In this document: piece after piece, positions 26,111-34,526 of the stretch
How the letters are laid out: every line of letters begins with the position of its first letter
Numbering within the stretch: position 1 is the first letter of the stretch
Source of the DNA: an uncultured Gammaproteobacteria bacterium
GTDB taxonomy: Bacteria; Pseudomonadota; Gammaproteobacteria; PS1; Pseudothioglobaceae
Assembly: GCA_937896195.1 (NCBI GenBank)
Contig: CALBNC010000051.1
Location: forward strand, 1-57,225
Direction: 5' to 3'
Length of the DNA stretch: 57,225 nt
Translations under genes and position numbers: made by a program
Notes under the pieces: generated by a model
What the model was told of the DNA's origin: nothing
Databases searched by the model: none
The model's input: the letters and a program-made list of their open reading frames with translations, nothing else

Positions 26111-27535
26111 ATGTTTGATAATTTAACCGAGCGTCTATCCAATAGTTTTAAAACCCTTCAGGGTAAAAGTAAACTTTCCCAGTCTAATATCAAAGAGGCG
26201 ATTCGCGAAGTTCGTCGAGCTTTATTAGAGGCCGATGTTGCGCTTGAGGTTATCAAGACCTTTTTGGATCGTGTACAAGAAAAAGCACTAGGCTTAAAAG
26301 TTGGCGAGGGGCTTAGCCCTTCTCAAGCTTTTATCAAGCTGGTTGAAACTGAATTAACCGATATTATCGGTGGTGAAAACAAAACCCTAGATCTTAAAAC
26401 TCAACCACCAGCAGTGGTTATGGTGGCAGGTCTTCAGGGTGCAGGTAAAACAACCTCTATCGCTAAATTAGCGCACTATCTAAAAGAGCGTGAAAATAAA
26501 AAAGTATTGGTAGTCAGTGCGGATGTTTATCGTCCAGCTGCTATTGAACAATTAGAGGTCTTAGCCAAACAGGTTGGAATAGATTTCTTTCCATCCAATA
26601 TTGATCAAAAGCCAGAAAAAATAGTCGCTGATGCGAAAAGACACGCGCAAAAACAATTTCATGATGTGTTGTTAGTTGATACCGCTGGCCGTTTGCATGT
26701 AGATAGTGAGATGATGGATGAAATCCAAGCCTTGCAAAAGCAAGTCAATCCTATTGAAACCTTATTTGTAGTTGACTCAATGACCGGCCAGGATGCAGCA
26801 CATACAGCCAAAGCTTTTGCAGATGCATTGCCATTAACAGGTGTTATTCTAACCAAAACTGATGGTGATGCGCGAGGTGGTGCTGCACTGTCTGTGCGCC
26901 ATATTACTGGTAAGCCAATTAAGTTTTTAGGTGTTGGTGAAAAGATTGATGCACTAGAGCCATTTCATCCAGAGCGGATTGTTTCACGACTATTGGGCAT
27001 GGGCGATGTATTGTCTTTGGTTGAAGAAATTTCTCGCAAGGTTGATCATAAAAAGGCAGAAAAATCAGTTCAAAAAATGGCTAAAGGTCAATTTGATTTA
27101 TCCGATATGCGAGATCAGCTTCTACAAATGGAGCAAATGGGCGGCATGGAAGCCTTGATGGATAAAATGCCAGGTATGGGGCAAATTCCTCAAAGTGTTA
27201 AAAACCAGATGATGGGTGGGGTGGATACCAAGCGTATGGTAGCCATTATTAATTCCATGACACCTAAAGAGCGCTCACACATAAAACTCATTAAAGGATC
27301 TCGAAAAAATCGTATTGCCAAAGGTTCTGGTACCGGGCCACAAGATGTTAATAAGTTGTTAAAGCAGTTTGAAAAAATGCAAAAACAAATGAAGAAAATG
27401 GGTGGCGGAAAAATGCAAAAAATGATGGCGAAAATGGCCGGCATGCAAGGTGATAATGGTGCGCCTGCCGGTATGCCAGATCTATCAAAGATGAAATTAC
27501 CTGGTATGGGTGGTGGAAATAAATTTCCCTTTTAG
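26111..27535 (+). CDS. ffh: Signal recognition particle protein Ffh
   Basis: GTPase subunit of the signal recognition particle that targets inner-membrane proteins. 474 residues: N domain (MFDNLTERLSNSFKTLQGKSKL), GTPase domain with GLQGAGKTTSIAKL (Walker A), DTAGRLHVD and TKTDGDARGG, then a methionine-rich M domain from about residue 325 that binds 4.5S RNA and signal peptides (GMGQIPQSVKNQM, SRKNRIAKGSG). The M domain ends with a long Met/Gly/Lys tail. No 4.5S RNA gene was seen in the window. Confidence 0.98.
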   Translation: MFDNLTERLSNSFKTLQGKSKLSQSNIKEAIREVRRALLEADVALEVIKTFLDRVQEKALGLKVGEGLSPSQAFIKLVETELTDIIGGENKTLDLKTQPPAVVMVAGLQGAGKTTSIAKLAHYLKERENKKVLVVSADVYRPAAIEQLEVLAKQVGIDFFPSNIDQKPEKIVADAKRHAQKQFHDVLLVDTAGRLHVDSEMMDEIQALQKQVNPIETLFVVDSMTGQDAAHTAKAFADALPLTGVILTKTDGDARGGAALSVRHITGKPIKFLGVGEKIDALEPFHPERIVSRLLGMGDVLSLVEEISRKVDHKKAEKSVQKMAKGQFDLSDMRDQLLQMEQMGGMEALMDKMPGMGQIPQSVKNQMMGGVDTKRMVAIINSMTPKERSHIKLIKGSRKNRIAKGSGTGPQDVNKLLKQFEKMQKQMKKMGGGKMQKMMAKMAGMQGDNGAPAGMPDLSKMKLPGMGGGNKFPF

Positions 27536-27875
27536 AGATCACTGTTAAAAATTTCTCAAATAATGCGAATCGCGATATTTCTAGATTCAAAAGCACCTAA
27601 TAACCCTTAAAAAGACTAATTTAAAGCCAAAAAAGGCACTTTTTAGTAGTTTTTATTTGAAATATTGCTGTTATAGTAAAGACTTATAGCGCAATGACTA
27701 AAATTTCAGAAATAATCGAAATGAGTAAATTTATTCAGTTTTATTCGAATAACAAGTATTTTTTTTCTTATGTAAGGCAGATTTTATTAAATTTGATTAA
27801 GCATAGTCAATCTATGTGATTGAAAATTTTAAAAATCTAACAAAACAGAAGGAAAAAAGACGCTGTTATTTAAAG
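27536..27875. other. 340-base intergenic region between convergent ffh and hisD
   Basis: Very AT-rich. A weak hairpin GCC/GGC with A-loop (27626-27637) followed by five T could end ffh. A 41-codon frame from ATG at 27694 (MTKISEIIEMSKFIQFY...) lacks a ribosome site, although TTATAG-like promoter bases precede it, and I do not call it. Overlapping inverted repeats CATAG/CTATG and TCAATC/GATTGA lie near 27804-27824. Nothing else is supported. Confidence 0.4.
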
Positions 27876-29168
27876 TTATTTGATGCGGTAGCGGGCAGAC
27901 TGTGCGTGAGCTTGAAGCCCTTCACCATCAGCGAGCGTTGCAGCAATTTCACCTAAAACATTAGCACCTTCATCAGACACCATGATTAAGCTTGATTTCT
28001 TTTGGAAATCATAAACACCTAGGGGTGATGAAAAACGCGCTGTGCCAGATGTGGGTAAAACATGGTTTGGACCAGCGCAATAGTCACCTAAGGATTCACA
28101 CGTATGGCGACCCATGAATATCGCACCTGCATGCTTAATACCATCAAGCATGCCTTGTGGATCTTCAACCGACAACTCTAAATGCTCAGGAGCGATTTGA
28201 TTAGATATTTCAACTGCCTCATCCATGTCTTTGGTTAGAATAAGGGCGCCACGGTCTTTTAAGGCAGTTGCAATAATAGCCTTACGCGCCATAGTTGGTA
28301 ATAGTTTAGCGATACTCGCTTGAACTTGGTCGATAAAATCTGCATCTGGACATAACAAGATAGATTGTGCATCTTCATCATGCTCAGCTTGAGAAAACAA
28401 ATCCATGGCGATCCAATCAGGGTTAGTTTTTCCATCACAAATAATCAAAATTTCACTCGGTCCAGCGATCATATCGATACCAACTTGGCCAAATACCACA
28501 CGCTTCGCGGTGGCGACATAGATATTGCCCGGACCAACAATCTTATCAACTTTAGGAATAGTTTGCGTACCATAAGCAAGGGCTGCAACAGCTTGTGCAC
28601 CGCCAACGGTAAAGACAGTATCCACACCTGAAATATAAGCAGCAGCGAGTACTAATTGGTTAACAATGCCATCTGGAGTTGGAACTACCATAATAAGTTC
28701 TTCAACGCCCGCCACTTTGGCAGGAATAGCATTCATAAGTACTGAAGATGGATAAGCAGCTTTTCCACCAGGAACATAAAGCCCAACACGATCAAGTGGC
28801 GTTATTTTTTGGCCCAACATAGTGCCGTCATCTTCGGTGTAAGTCCAAGTGACTTGTTTTTGCTTTTGATGATAATTATTAACGCGATCAGCAGCTGTTT
28901 TTAGTGCGGTTTTTTGCTTGTCATCAAGTGTGTCAAACGCCTCTTTTAACGTCGATACTTTAATGGTCAGCTCACCCATGTTTCTAGCACTCATTCTGTC
29001 AAACTGATTGGTATAGTCAACTAATGCTTTGTCGCCATGAGTGCGAATATTGGCAATAATGTCATCCACAGTTTTGGCAACGTTATTGTTAGATACACTT
29101 TCCCAAGAAAGAAGCTTGCTTAAGTTGTCTTGAAAATCTGATTGAGCTGATGAAAGCTTAGTGATCAT
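27876..29168 (-). CDS. hisD: Histidinol dehydrogenase
   Basis: Zn-dependent enzyme that oxidises histidinol to histidine, last step of the pathway. 430 residues. Recognisable are [70 protein letters not shown] with Zn and catalytic residues, and APEHLEL and [18 protein letters not shown]. Overlaps hisG by the sequence ATGA. Placed after murA and hisG, the usual order in beta- and gammaproteobacteria other than enterics. Confidence 0.97.
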   Translation of the reverse strand: MITKLSSAQSDFQDNLSKLLSWESVSNNNVAKTVDDIIANIRTHGDKALVDYTNQFDRMSARNMGELTIKVSTLKEAFDTLDDKQKTALKTAADRVNNYHQKQKQVTWTYTEDDGTMLGQKITPLDRVGLYVPGGKAAYPSSVLMNAIPAKVAGVEELIMVVPTPDGIVNQLVLAAAYISGVDTVFTVGGAQAVAALAYGTQTIPKVDKIVGPGNIYVATAKRVVFGQVGIDMIAGPSEILIICDGKTNPDWIAMDLFSQAEHDEDAQSILLCPDADFIDQVQASIAKLLPTMARKAIIATALKDRGALILTKDMDEAVEISNQIAPEHLELSVEDPQGMLDGIKHAGAIFMGRHTCESLGDYCAGPNHVLPTSGTARFSSPLGVYDFQKKSSLIMVSDEGANVLGEIAATLADGEGLQAHAQSARYRIK

Positions 29169-29782
29169 AGGTTTTTCTCAATAGCATTAACCCAAGATTT
29201 GATCGCTGCATTTTTAGTTTTAAACGAAGCGCTATTAATCACCAGTCGTGAACTGATATCTTCAATATGATCCAGTGGAATAAGGCCATTAGCTTTAAGC
29301 GTGTTGCCTGTATCGACGATATCTACAATACAGTGTGACAAACCAACCACAGGTGCTAATTCCATTGCACCATAAAGTTTGATGATTTCACAAGGCTGAC
29401 CTTTTTGTTCAAAATATTTTTTTGCAGATTTAACATACTTGGTTGCTACTTTTAAAATATTACCTTGTTGGTAGTTTTCAGATTTGGCAGCCACCATAAG
29501 TCTACATTTAGCAATACCTAAATCTAGCATTTCAAATAATCCATTAGCACCATGTTCAAGCAGAACATCTTTGCCGGTAATACCCATATCAGCAGCACCA
29601 TGTTGCACAAATACAGGTACATCGGTGCCGCGGATAATAACGACTTTAACATCATCAAGATTGGTGTCTAGAATTAGCTTACGAGAGTTTAACTCTTCGG
29701 CAGCGATTTCTAATCCGGCTTTTTTTAATAAAGGTAAGGTTTGTTCTAAAATTCTGCCTTTAGATAGTGCAATGGTTAGCAT
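29165..29782 (-). CDS. hisG: ATP phosphoribosyltransferase, short form HisG
   Basis: First step of histidine synthesis. The short-form enzyme of 205 residues lacks the C-terminal regulatory domain and normally needs the HisZ subunit, which is not in this window. The start at 29782 ([12 protein letters not shown]) fits the family; a longer frame to 29812 would run into the end of murA. Motifs: [11 protein letters not shown] and [16 protein letters not shown]. It lies 10 bases after murA and overlaps hisD. Confidence 0.96.
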   Translation of the reverse strand: MLTIALSKGRILEQTLPLLKKAGLEIAAEELNSRKLILDTNLDDVKVVIIRGTDVPVFVQHGAADMGITGKDVLLEHGANGLFEMLDLGIAKCRLMVAAKSENYQQGNILKVATKYVKSAKKYFEQKGQPCEIIKLYGAMELAPVVGLSHCIVDIVDTGNTLKANGLIPLDHIEDISSRLVINSASFKTKNAAIKSWVNAIEKNL

Positions 29783-29792
29783 GGTATTTTCT

Positions 29793-31052
29793 CTAATCTT
29801 GTATGCGCTCAATTTGAGCGCCTAATAATTTTAATTTTTCTTCAATGGTTTCATACCCGCGATCTAGATGATAAACACGTTCGATTGTGGTTGTGCCTGT
29901 TGCTGCCAATCCTGCGAGTACTAAAGAAGCTGAAGCTCGCAGGTCGGTTGCCATCAAATTTGCACCCGTGAGCGATTTTACACCTTTACAAATAACCGTG
30001 TTACCTTCTAAAGTGAGGTCCGCACCCATACGAGATAGCTCTGGAATATGCATAAAGCGATTCTCAAAAATAGTTTCAGTGATAGCCGACTGGCCGTCTG
30101 CAATACAATTAAGCGCACAAAACTGCGCCTGCATATCAGTTGGGAAATTTGGATAAACACTGGTTTTAACGTTAACGGCTTTAGGGCGTTTTCCCTTCAT
30201 ATCCAGGGTAATTGTGTTGTCGTTATAATCAATTTCAGCACCTGTTTCTTTCAGTTTATCAAGTACAGATTGCATGGATTGGTAGCGAACATTTTTGAGC
30301 GTCACTTTACCACCAGTAATAGCGGCTGCAATAAGGTATGTTCCCGCTTCGATACGATCAGGGCAAACACTATGTCTAGCTCCAGATAAGCTAGAAACGC
30401 CTTCAACGGAAATAATAGAGGTGCCTGCGCCAGTAATTTTGGCACCCATCTTAATTAAACAATTGACTAGGTCAATAATTTCTGGCTCTTGAGCAGCGTT
30501 ATGAATAGTGGTTAAACCTTTTGCCAAGGTCGCCGCCATTAGAATGTTTTCAGTGGCAGTGACACTGACTTGTTCAAAATGTATATCAGTGCCAATAAGC
30601 TGATCCGTGGTTGCATAGATATAACCATTCTTGACATGAATTTTAGCACCTAGGTCTTCTAGAGCTTTTAAATGGAGGTTTACCGGTCGGGTGCCGATAG
30701 CACAACCACCTGGCAGAGAAATTTTAGCTTCTTTGTATTTTGCCAGCATAGGTCCAAGTGCTAAGATCGATGCACGCATAGTTTTAACTAGATCGTATTC
30801 GCCAGTAAGCTTGGTCAGTTTTGAAGAATCTATAGATAGAGAATTATCAGATTCGAGAATAAACTCTGCACCCATGTCCATTAACAATCTAAGCGTGGTT
30901 GAAACGTCGCTTAAGTGCGGAGTATTATTAAGATTTATTGGGCCATCTGCTAAAATTGAAGCAAACAAGATTGGCAAAGCAGCATTTTTAGAACCAGCAA
31001 TCTTAACGATACCGTTAAGAGTTGTGCCACCTTTGATAACCAGTTTGTACAT
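29793..31052 (-). CDS. murA: UDP-N-acetylglucosamine 1-carboxyvinyltransferase
   Basis: First committed step of peptidoglycan synthesis, adding enolpyruvate to UDP-GlcNAc. 419 residues with KIAGSKNAALPILFASIL at the N-terminus (the catalytic Lys-Asn pair), LPGGCAIGTRPVNLHLKALE, where the active-site cysteine is Cys in GGCAIG, TDMQAQFCAL, and ENRFMHIPELSRMGAD. Start overlaps the mlaC stop by one base. The mlaC-murA-hisG-hisD order is typical of gammaproteobacteria, except that MlaB, which is normally between, is missing. Confidence 0.97.
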   Translation of the reverse strand: MYKLVIKGGTTLNGIVKIAGSKNAALPILFASILADGPINLNNTPHLSDVSTTLRLLMDMGAEFILESDNSLSIDSSKLTKLTGEYDLVKTMRASILALGPMLAKYKEAKISLPGGCAIGTRPVNLHLKALEDLGAKIHVKNGYIYATTDQLIGTDIHFEQVSVTATENILMAATLAKGLTTIHNAAQEPEIIDLVNCLIKMGAKITGAGTSIISVEGVSSLSGARHSVCPDRIEAGTYLIAAAITGGKVTLKNVRYQSMQSVLDKLKETGAEIDYNDNTITLDMKGKRPKAVNVKTSVYPNFPTDMQAQFCALNCIADGQSAITETIFENRFMHIPELSRMGADLTLEGNTVICKGVKSLTGANLMATDLRASASLVLAGLAATGTTTIERVYHLDRGYETIEEKLKLLGAQIERIQD

Positions 31053-31735
31053 TATTTTTTATTCAGTCTTTCAATAGTTTTTTCAATCAAACTATCCAAG
31101 CCTTTGCGCTTAATATGTGAGTTAAATTGTGAACTGTAATTTTTCACAACACTAACACCAGAAAATACAACATCATATATCTTCCAACGATCATTTCGAA
31201 TCATTTTTAAGGTAATCAAAGAAGGTTTAGCGCCTGCATTTGGCTTAATTTCTAGCTTCACTAAAGCTTTATTGTCTTTTCTTAATACTTTTTTCTGTAG
31301 TGCAATTTCAACATAATCTATCTCTTTGTAAGAATACAGCATACCGACATAGTCTTTGATTAATGAGTGCTCGATATAGTCAATAAACAGTTGTCTTTGT
31401 GAAGGGTTTAATTGATCCCAGTGATCTTCAAGAGCAATCTGTGTGCTTTCTTCTAAAGCAATAAAAGGTAGAATCTTTATCTTAACCAGGCTTGTGGTGT
31501 TTGCCATTGAAGCCTGCTCAGATTTTCTTAATACTTTAAAAGAAGAAAGTGCGCTCAGCATAATGTTAAGCGCTGCTACTCCTGGAGGATCAAGCATTTC
31601 GATAACATCCTTTTTGTCAATTGGAACTAAAGGTGTTTCTGATTGTGCAAAAGCAAAGTTCATTTGCAGGATAGATAATATAATAAGGGCTATTTTTAAC
31701 ATTGTATTTTTAAAGAGAAGAAATTTCGTTTTCAT
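31052..31735 (-). CDS. mlaC: MlaC phospholipid-binding periplasmic protein
   Basis: Periplasmic carrier of the Mla system that moves phospholipids between membranes. The start chosen is the ATG at 31735, which has AAAGGTAAA just upstream; the ATG at 31702 opens the signal peptide MLKIALIILSILQMNFAFA more directly but has no ribosome site. The mature part shows WDQLNPSQRQLFIDYIEHSLIKDYVGML and the hallmark C-terminus WKIYDVVFSGVSVVKNYSSQFN. It is first in its operon, since uvrC diverges only 16 bases away; mlaFED are not upstream as usual. A second, divergent MlaC-like gene is at 12250. Confidence 0.9.
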   Translation of the reverse strand: MKTKFLLFKNTMLKIALIILSILQMNFAFAQSETPLVPIDKKDVIEMLDPPGVAALNIMLSALSSFKVLRKSEQASMANTTSLVKIKILPFIALEESTQIALEDHWDQLNPSQRQLFIDYIEHSLIKDYVGMLYSYKEIDYVEIALQKKVLRKDNKALVKLEIKPNAGAKPSLITLKMIRNDRWKIYDVVFSGVSVVKNYSSQFNSHIKRKGLDSLIEKTIERLNKK

Positions 31736-31751
31736 TTTACCTTTTTCACTC

Positions 31752-33542
31752 ATGTCTATTAAAGAAAAACTTGACAATCTAACGCAAAATTCTGGTGTTT
31801 ATCAAATGCTAGATAAACAAGGCCTGGTGATCTATATCGGCAAGGCTAAAAACCTTAAAAATCGGGTTTCCAGCTATTTTGTTAAGCAACATGAAAGTGG
31901 TAAAACGAGAGCTCTTGTGGCTAATATTGACACTTTTGAGGTAATAGTAACTCAAACCGAAACTCAGGCGTTGTTACTCGAAGCAGAACTTATTAAACAG
32001 CACATGCCAAGATACAACATCTTGCTAAAAGATTCAAAGAGCTATCCTTATATCACCATTAGCAACGACAAACATCCAAGAGTAAGTTTTTTTAGAGGCA
32101 CCAAACAAGAAAAACACCAGTATTTTGGACCGTATCCATCGGCTCATGTGGTGCGAGATTCTTTAAATCTATTAAAGAAAATATTCAAGGTTAGACAATG
32201 CACTAACGCCACTTATCGATCTAGATCAAGAGCTTGCTTGGAGTATCAAATTGGCTTGTGCAGTGCTCCTTGTGTCGGGCATATTAATGATGATGATTAT
32301 CAGCAAGATGTCAAGATGATGTCTTTATTTCTAGGGGGGAAGGGTAAGCAAACCTTAGAAAAAATTTCAAAAAAAATGCAAACGGCATCGGTTAATCAAG
32401 AATTTGAGCTAGCCGCTCGCCTGCGTGATCAACTCATTGATTTAAGAAAAATTCAAGAGCAGCATTCTTCAAGTTCTACGGCTGATATGGATGTAATTTC
32501 TGCTTTTCAGCAAGATGGCGTCAACGCTATTGAGGTGCTATTTATTCGTTCAGGTAAGCAAGTAGGACAAGAGTTTATTCTGCCTAAAAATTCAAATCAT
32601 CAATCAGTTGAAGTGGTTTTATGTGCTTTTTTACCTTTGTATTATGTGGGTAAAGACACACCGAAACAATTACTCGTTAGTCATAAATTATTAGACAAGA
32701 GAATAATTTCAACCGCACTTAATACACATATTATTGACACACCAAGTAAAGATAAAAAGCACTATTTATCAATTGCCAATTTGACAGTTAAAGAAAATCT
32801 TAATCAGAACTTATTGGCCAGATTTAGAAAAAAATCAACTTTGGTTCATTTACAAAGTGTTTTAAATTTAAAAAAATTACCCGAATATATGGAGTGTTTT
32901 GATATTAGCCATATGATGGGCGAGGCAACCACAGCATCATGTGTCGTGTTTGAAAAGGGCGTGCCAAAGGTAAGTAAATATCGTCAATTTGACATTAAAA
33001 ATATTACCCCAGGCGATGATTACGCTGCAATGAATCAAGTGGTTTATAGGCGTTATTCAAAATTGTTAAAAGATAATCAGCCTTTACCTGATTTGGTGTT
33101 TATTGACGGTGGCCTAGGTCAGCTTAATCAAGCAATTATGGTGATGGATTCTATCGGCATTGACGAGATTCAACTAGTGGGTGTGGCCAAGGGTGAAAAT
33201 CGTAAAGCAGGATTGGAAACCCTAATCATAGTTGATAATGGCCAGGTTAATAAGATTAACCTGGCACCACAAGATCCAGCTCTCATGTTGGTTAATCATA
33301 TTCGAGATGAATCACATCGTTTTGCCATTAAAAATCATCGCCTTAAGCGCTCTAAAAATCGAACCACTTCCCCTCTAGAGTCAATTAAAGGGGTTGGTAA
33401 GCTTAGACGCTCTGCATTGCTTAATTATTTTGGCGGGCTTGAGGAAATAAAACAAGCCTCGGTTGATGAAATTCAGAAAGTCAATGGAATTAACTTAGCA
33501 TTAGCGACTAAAATAGTTGAAACACTTAATTCATCTAGGTAG
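31752..33542 (+). CDS. uvrC: Excinuclease ABC subunit C
   Basis: Makes both incisions in nucleotide-excision repair together with UvrB (47821). 596 residues from ATG 31752 (MSIKEKLDNL); the longer open frame upstream is only the antisense of mlaC. Domains: GIY-YIG nuclease (GVYQMLDKQGLVIYIGKAKNL, residues about 16-36), UvrB-binding UVR motif near 205 (NQEFELAARLRDQLIDL), RNase H-like domain with ECFDISHMMGE and FIDGGLGQLNQA, and a C-terminal helix-hairpin-helix pair (GVGKLRRSALL). No clear ribosome site precedes the ATG. Confidence 0.96.
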   Translation: MSIKEKLDNLTQNSGVYQMLDKQGLVIYIGKAKNLKNRVSSYFVKQHESGKTRALVANIDTFEVIVTQTETQALLLEAELIKQHMPRYNILLKDSKSYPYITISNDKHPRVSFFRGTKQEKHQYFGPYPSAHVVRDSLNLLKKIFKVRQCTNATYRSRSRACLEYQIGLCSAPCVGHINDDDYQQDVKMMSLFLGGKGKQTLEKISKKMQTASVNQEFELAARLRDQLIDLRKIQEQHSSSSTADMDVISAFQQDGVNAIEVLFIRSGKQVGQEFILPKNSNHQSVEVVLCAFLPLYYVGKDTPKQLLVSHKLLDKRIISTALNTHIIDTPSKDKKHYLSIANLTVKENLNQNLLARFRKKSTLVHLQSVLNLKKLPEYMECFDISHMMGEATTASCVVFEKGVPKVSKYRQFDIKNITPGDDYAAMNQVVYRRYSKLLKDNQPLPDLVFIDGGLGQLNQAIMVMDSIGIDEIQLVGVAKGENRKAGLETLIIVDNGQVNKINLAPQDPALMLVNHIRDESHRFAIKNHRLKRSKNRTTSPLESIKGVGKLRRSALLNYFGGLEEIKQASVDEIQKVNGINLALATKIVETLNSSR

Positions 33543-33547
33543 ATCTC

Positions 33548-33724
33548 ATGTTTCTAATTCGTCTTTTAATTATTGCTTTTGTTATTGGTTACTGTGTGTG
33601 GTTTGTTAGCAATAAAGTCTTGGGAAAAAACCTAAAGATAGCGCGTGTGATCGCTGCAACTCTTGTGGTGACCACTGTGATTTATTTATTATTAGGTAGC
33701 TTGTCTTACGTACTAGAAAGCTAG
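33548..33724 (+). CDS. Small two-helix membrane protein downstream of uvrC
   Basis: 58 residues starting 5 bases after the uvrC stop. Two hydrophobic segments are visible, about residues 3-20 (LIRLLIIAFVIGYCVWF) and 37-55 (IAATLVVTTVIYLLLGSL), with a short basic loop between them. The close spacing suggests translation coupled to uvrC. No family recognised. The frame is too short for many gene finders and would be easily missed, but composition is membrane-like rather than random. Confidence 0.6.
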   Translation: MFLIRLLIIAFVIGYCVWFVSNKVLGKNLKIARVIAATLVVTTVIYLLLGSLSYVLES

Positions 33725-33730
33725 TTGTTA

Positions 33731-33984
33731 CTAAGGGTTATTGCTACTTAAGTGCAAGCCAATAACACTAATTAGTACCGTTCCAAGCCCCGCCCAAATT
33801 GCATAAGCAATCCCTATCTCAAATTTTTCAAGGCAAAAGTTAGGGCGACAAAAGAAAAAGTGTAGCAAACAAAGATCAACACTGAGGGTAGCAGCTTACT
33901 AAAGCCATCTGAGAATTTCATAGCAGTCGTGCCGGCAACCTCTAAGGTGATGGCTAATATTAAAAATATTCAGGCTTGTATCAT
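33731..33984 (-). pseudogene. Decayed SMR-family multidrug efflux gene (EmrE/SugE-like)
   Basis: The minus strand encodes, from an ATG at 33984 overlapping the HAD stop by ATGA, IFLILAITLEVAGTTAMKFS, then DGFSKLLPSVLIFVCYTFSF, and, after a frameshift, GIAYAIWAGLGTVLISVIG. These match small multidrug resistance proteins in order (EVxGTTxMKFSxGF, PSxxxxxCYxxSF, GIAYAIWxGxGxVLIS). Three lesions are visible: TGA at codon 5, where a Trp is expected, a frameshift near the LKN/FEIG junction (about 33815), and loss of the last helix, with a stop after SSNNP. The catalytic glutamate of the family is still encoded in LEVAGT. Confidence 0.88.
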
Positions 33985-34526
33985 GTTTCTTTCTTGGAAA
34001 TAAGTAACGTATTTAGGTGGGCAGTACGATTAATAATCTTATCAGTAGCATTCACTAAAATTGACAAATTTGACGCCTCCCAAACAGGCATATCACGCAT
34101 ATGATCGCCCATATAATCAAATCCTTTATGGCCAAATCTCTCTACCAGTTTGTCTGCTTTATTGTGTGAAGATAGGTTGAAATCAGCATTGCTTGCCATA
34201 ACGTCGTCAAATAAATCAATATATTTGGCAACAGCAAATGCATAATCTTTGTGAGAGGCGGTTGCAAGAATGATGATCGAGCCTTGTTTTTTGCGCTCAT
34301 TAATATAATCAATCGTGTCTTGAATATAAGGCAAGACAGAAACGTCTATTGTAAAGCGCTTTACCAGCTGGTCTTTTAAATAACCCTTACCTTGAAAAAA
34401 CCAAAATGGATACAGTAAGATTAGCCAAGGTTGCTGTTTAAGAACACCTTTGGAGGATTCAAAAAGTAAGTCAGTGTTGATTAGCGTGTGATCTAAATCA
34501 ACAATAAGCGGTATATCTTTACTCAT
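33981..34526 (-). CDS. HAD-superfamily phosphatase, resembling the N-terminal domain of HAD-UbiA fusions
   Basis: 181 residues with the HAD motif I DLDHTLINTDLLFESS at residues 10-25, motif II in ILATASH, and motif III/IV in YMGDHMRDMPVW. The N-terminal sequence, including LLYPFWFFQGKGYLKDQL, is much like the HAD half of large HAD-UbiA proteins that carry a prenyltransferase domain. Here only the phosphatase half is present and the gene stops before any UbiA helices. It overlaps uup upstream (ATGA) and the broken SMR gene downstream. Substrate unknown; the stand-alone form could be functional or a truncated remnant. Confidence 0.82.
   Translation of the reverse strand: MSKDIPLIVDLDHTLINTDLLFESSKGVLKQQPWLILLYPFWFFQGKGYLKDQLVKRFTIDVSVLPYIQDTIDYINERKKQGSIIILATASHKDYAFAVAKYIDLFDDVMASNADFNLSSHNKADKLVERFGHKGFDYMGDHMRDMPVWEASNLSILVNATDKIINRTAHLNTLLISKKET

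Noticed and set aside
27694-27819. 41-codon frame in the ffh-hisD gap
   Set aside because: No ribosome site and low-complexity AT-rich codons; kept only as a note in the intergenic entry.
26111-27875. 4.5S SRP RNA gene near ffh
   Set aside because: The conserved GGAAGGAAGCAGCC-type core was not seen.
29783-29812. 10-residue N-terminal extension of hisG
   Set aside because: It overlaps the end of murA, and the family N-terminus starts at [10 protein letters not shown].
31443-31751. 103-codon N-terminal extension of uvrC
   Set aside because: It is antisense to mlaC, and UvrC family proteins begin at MSIKEKL-like sequence.
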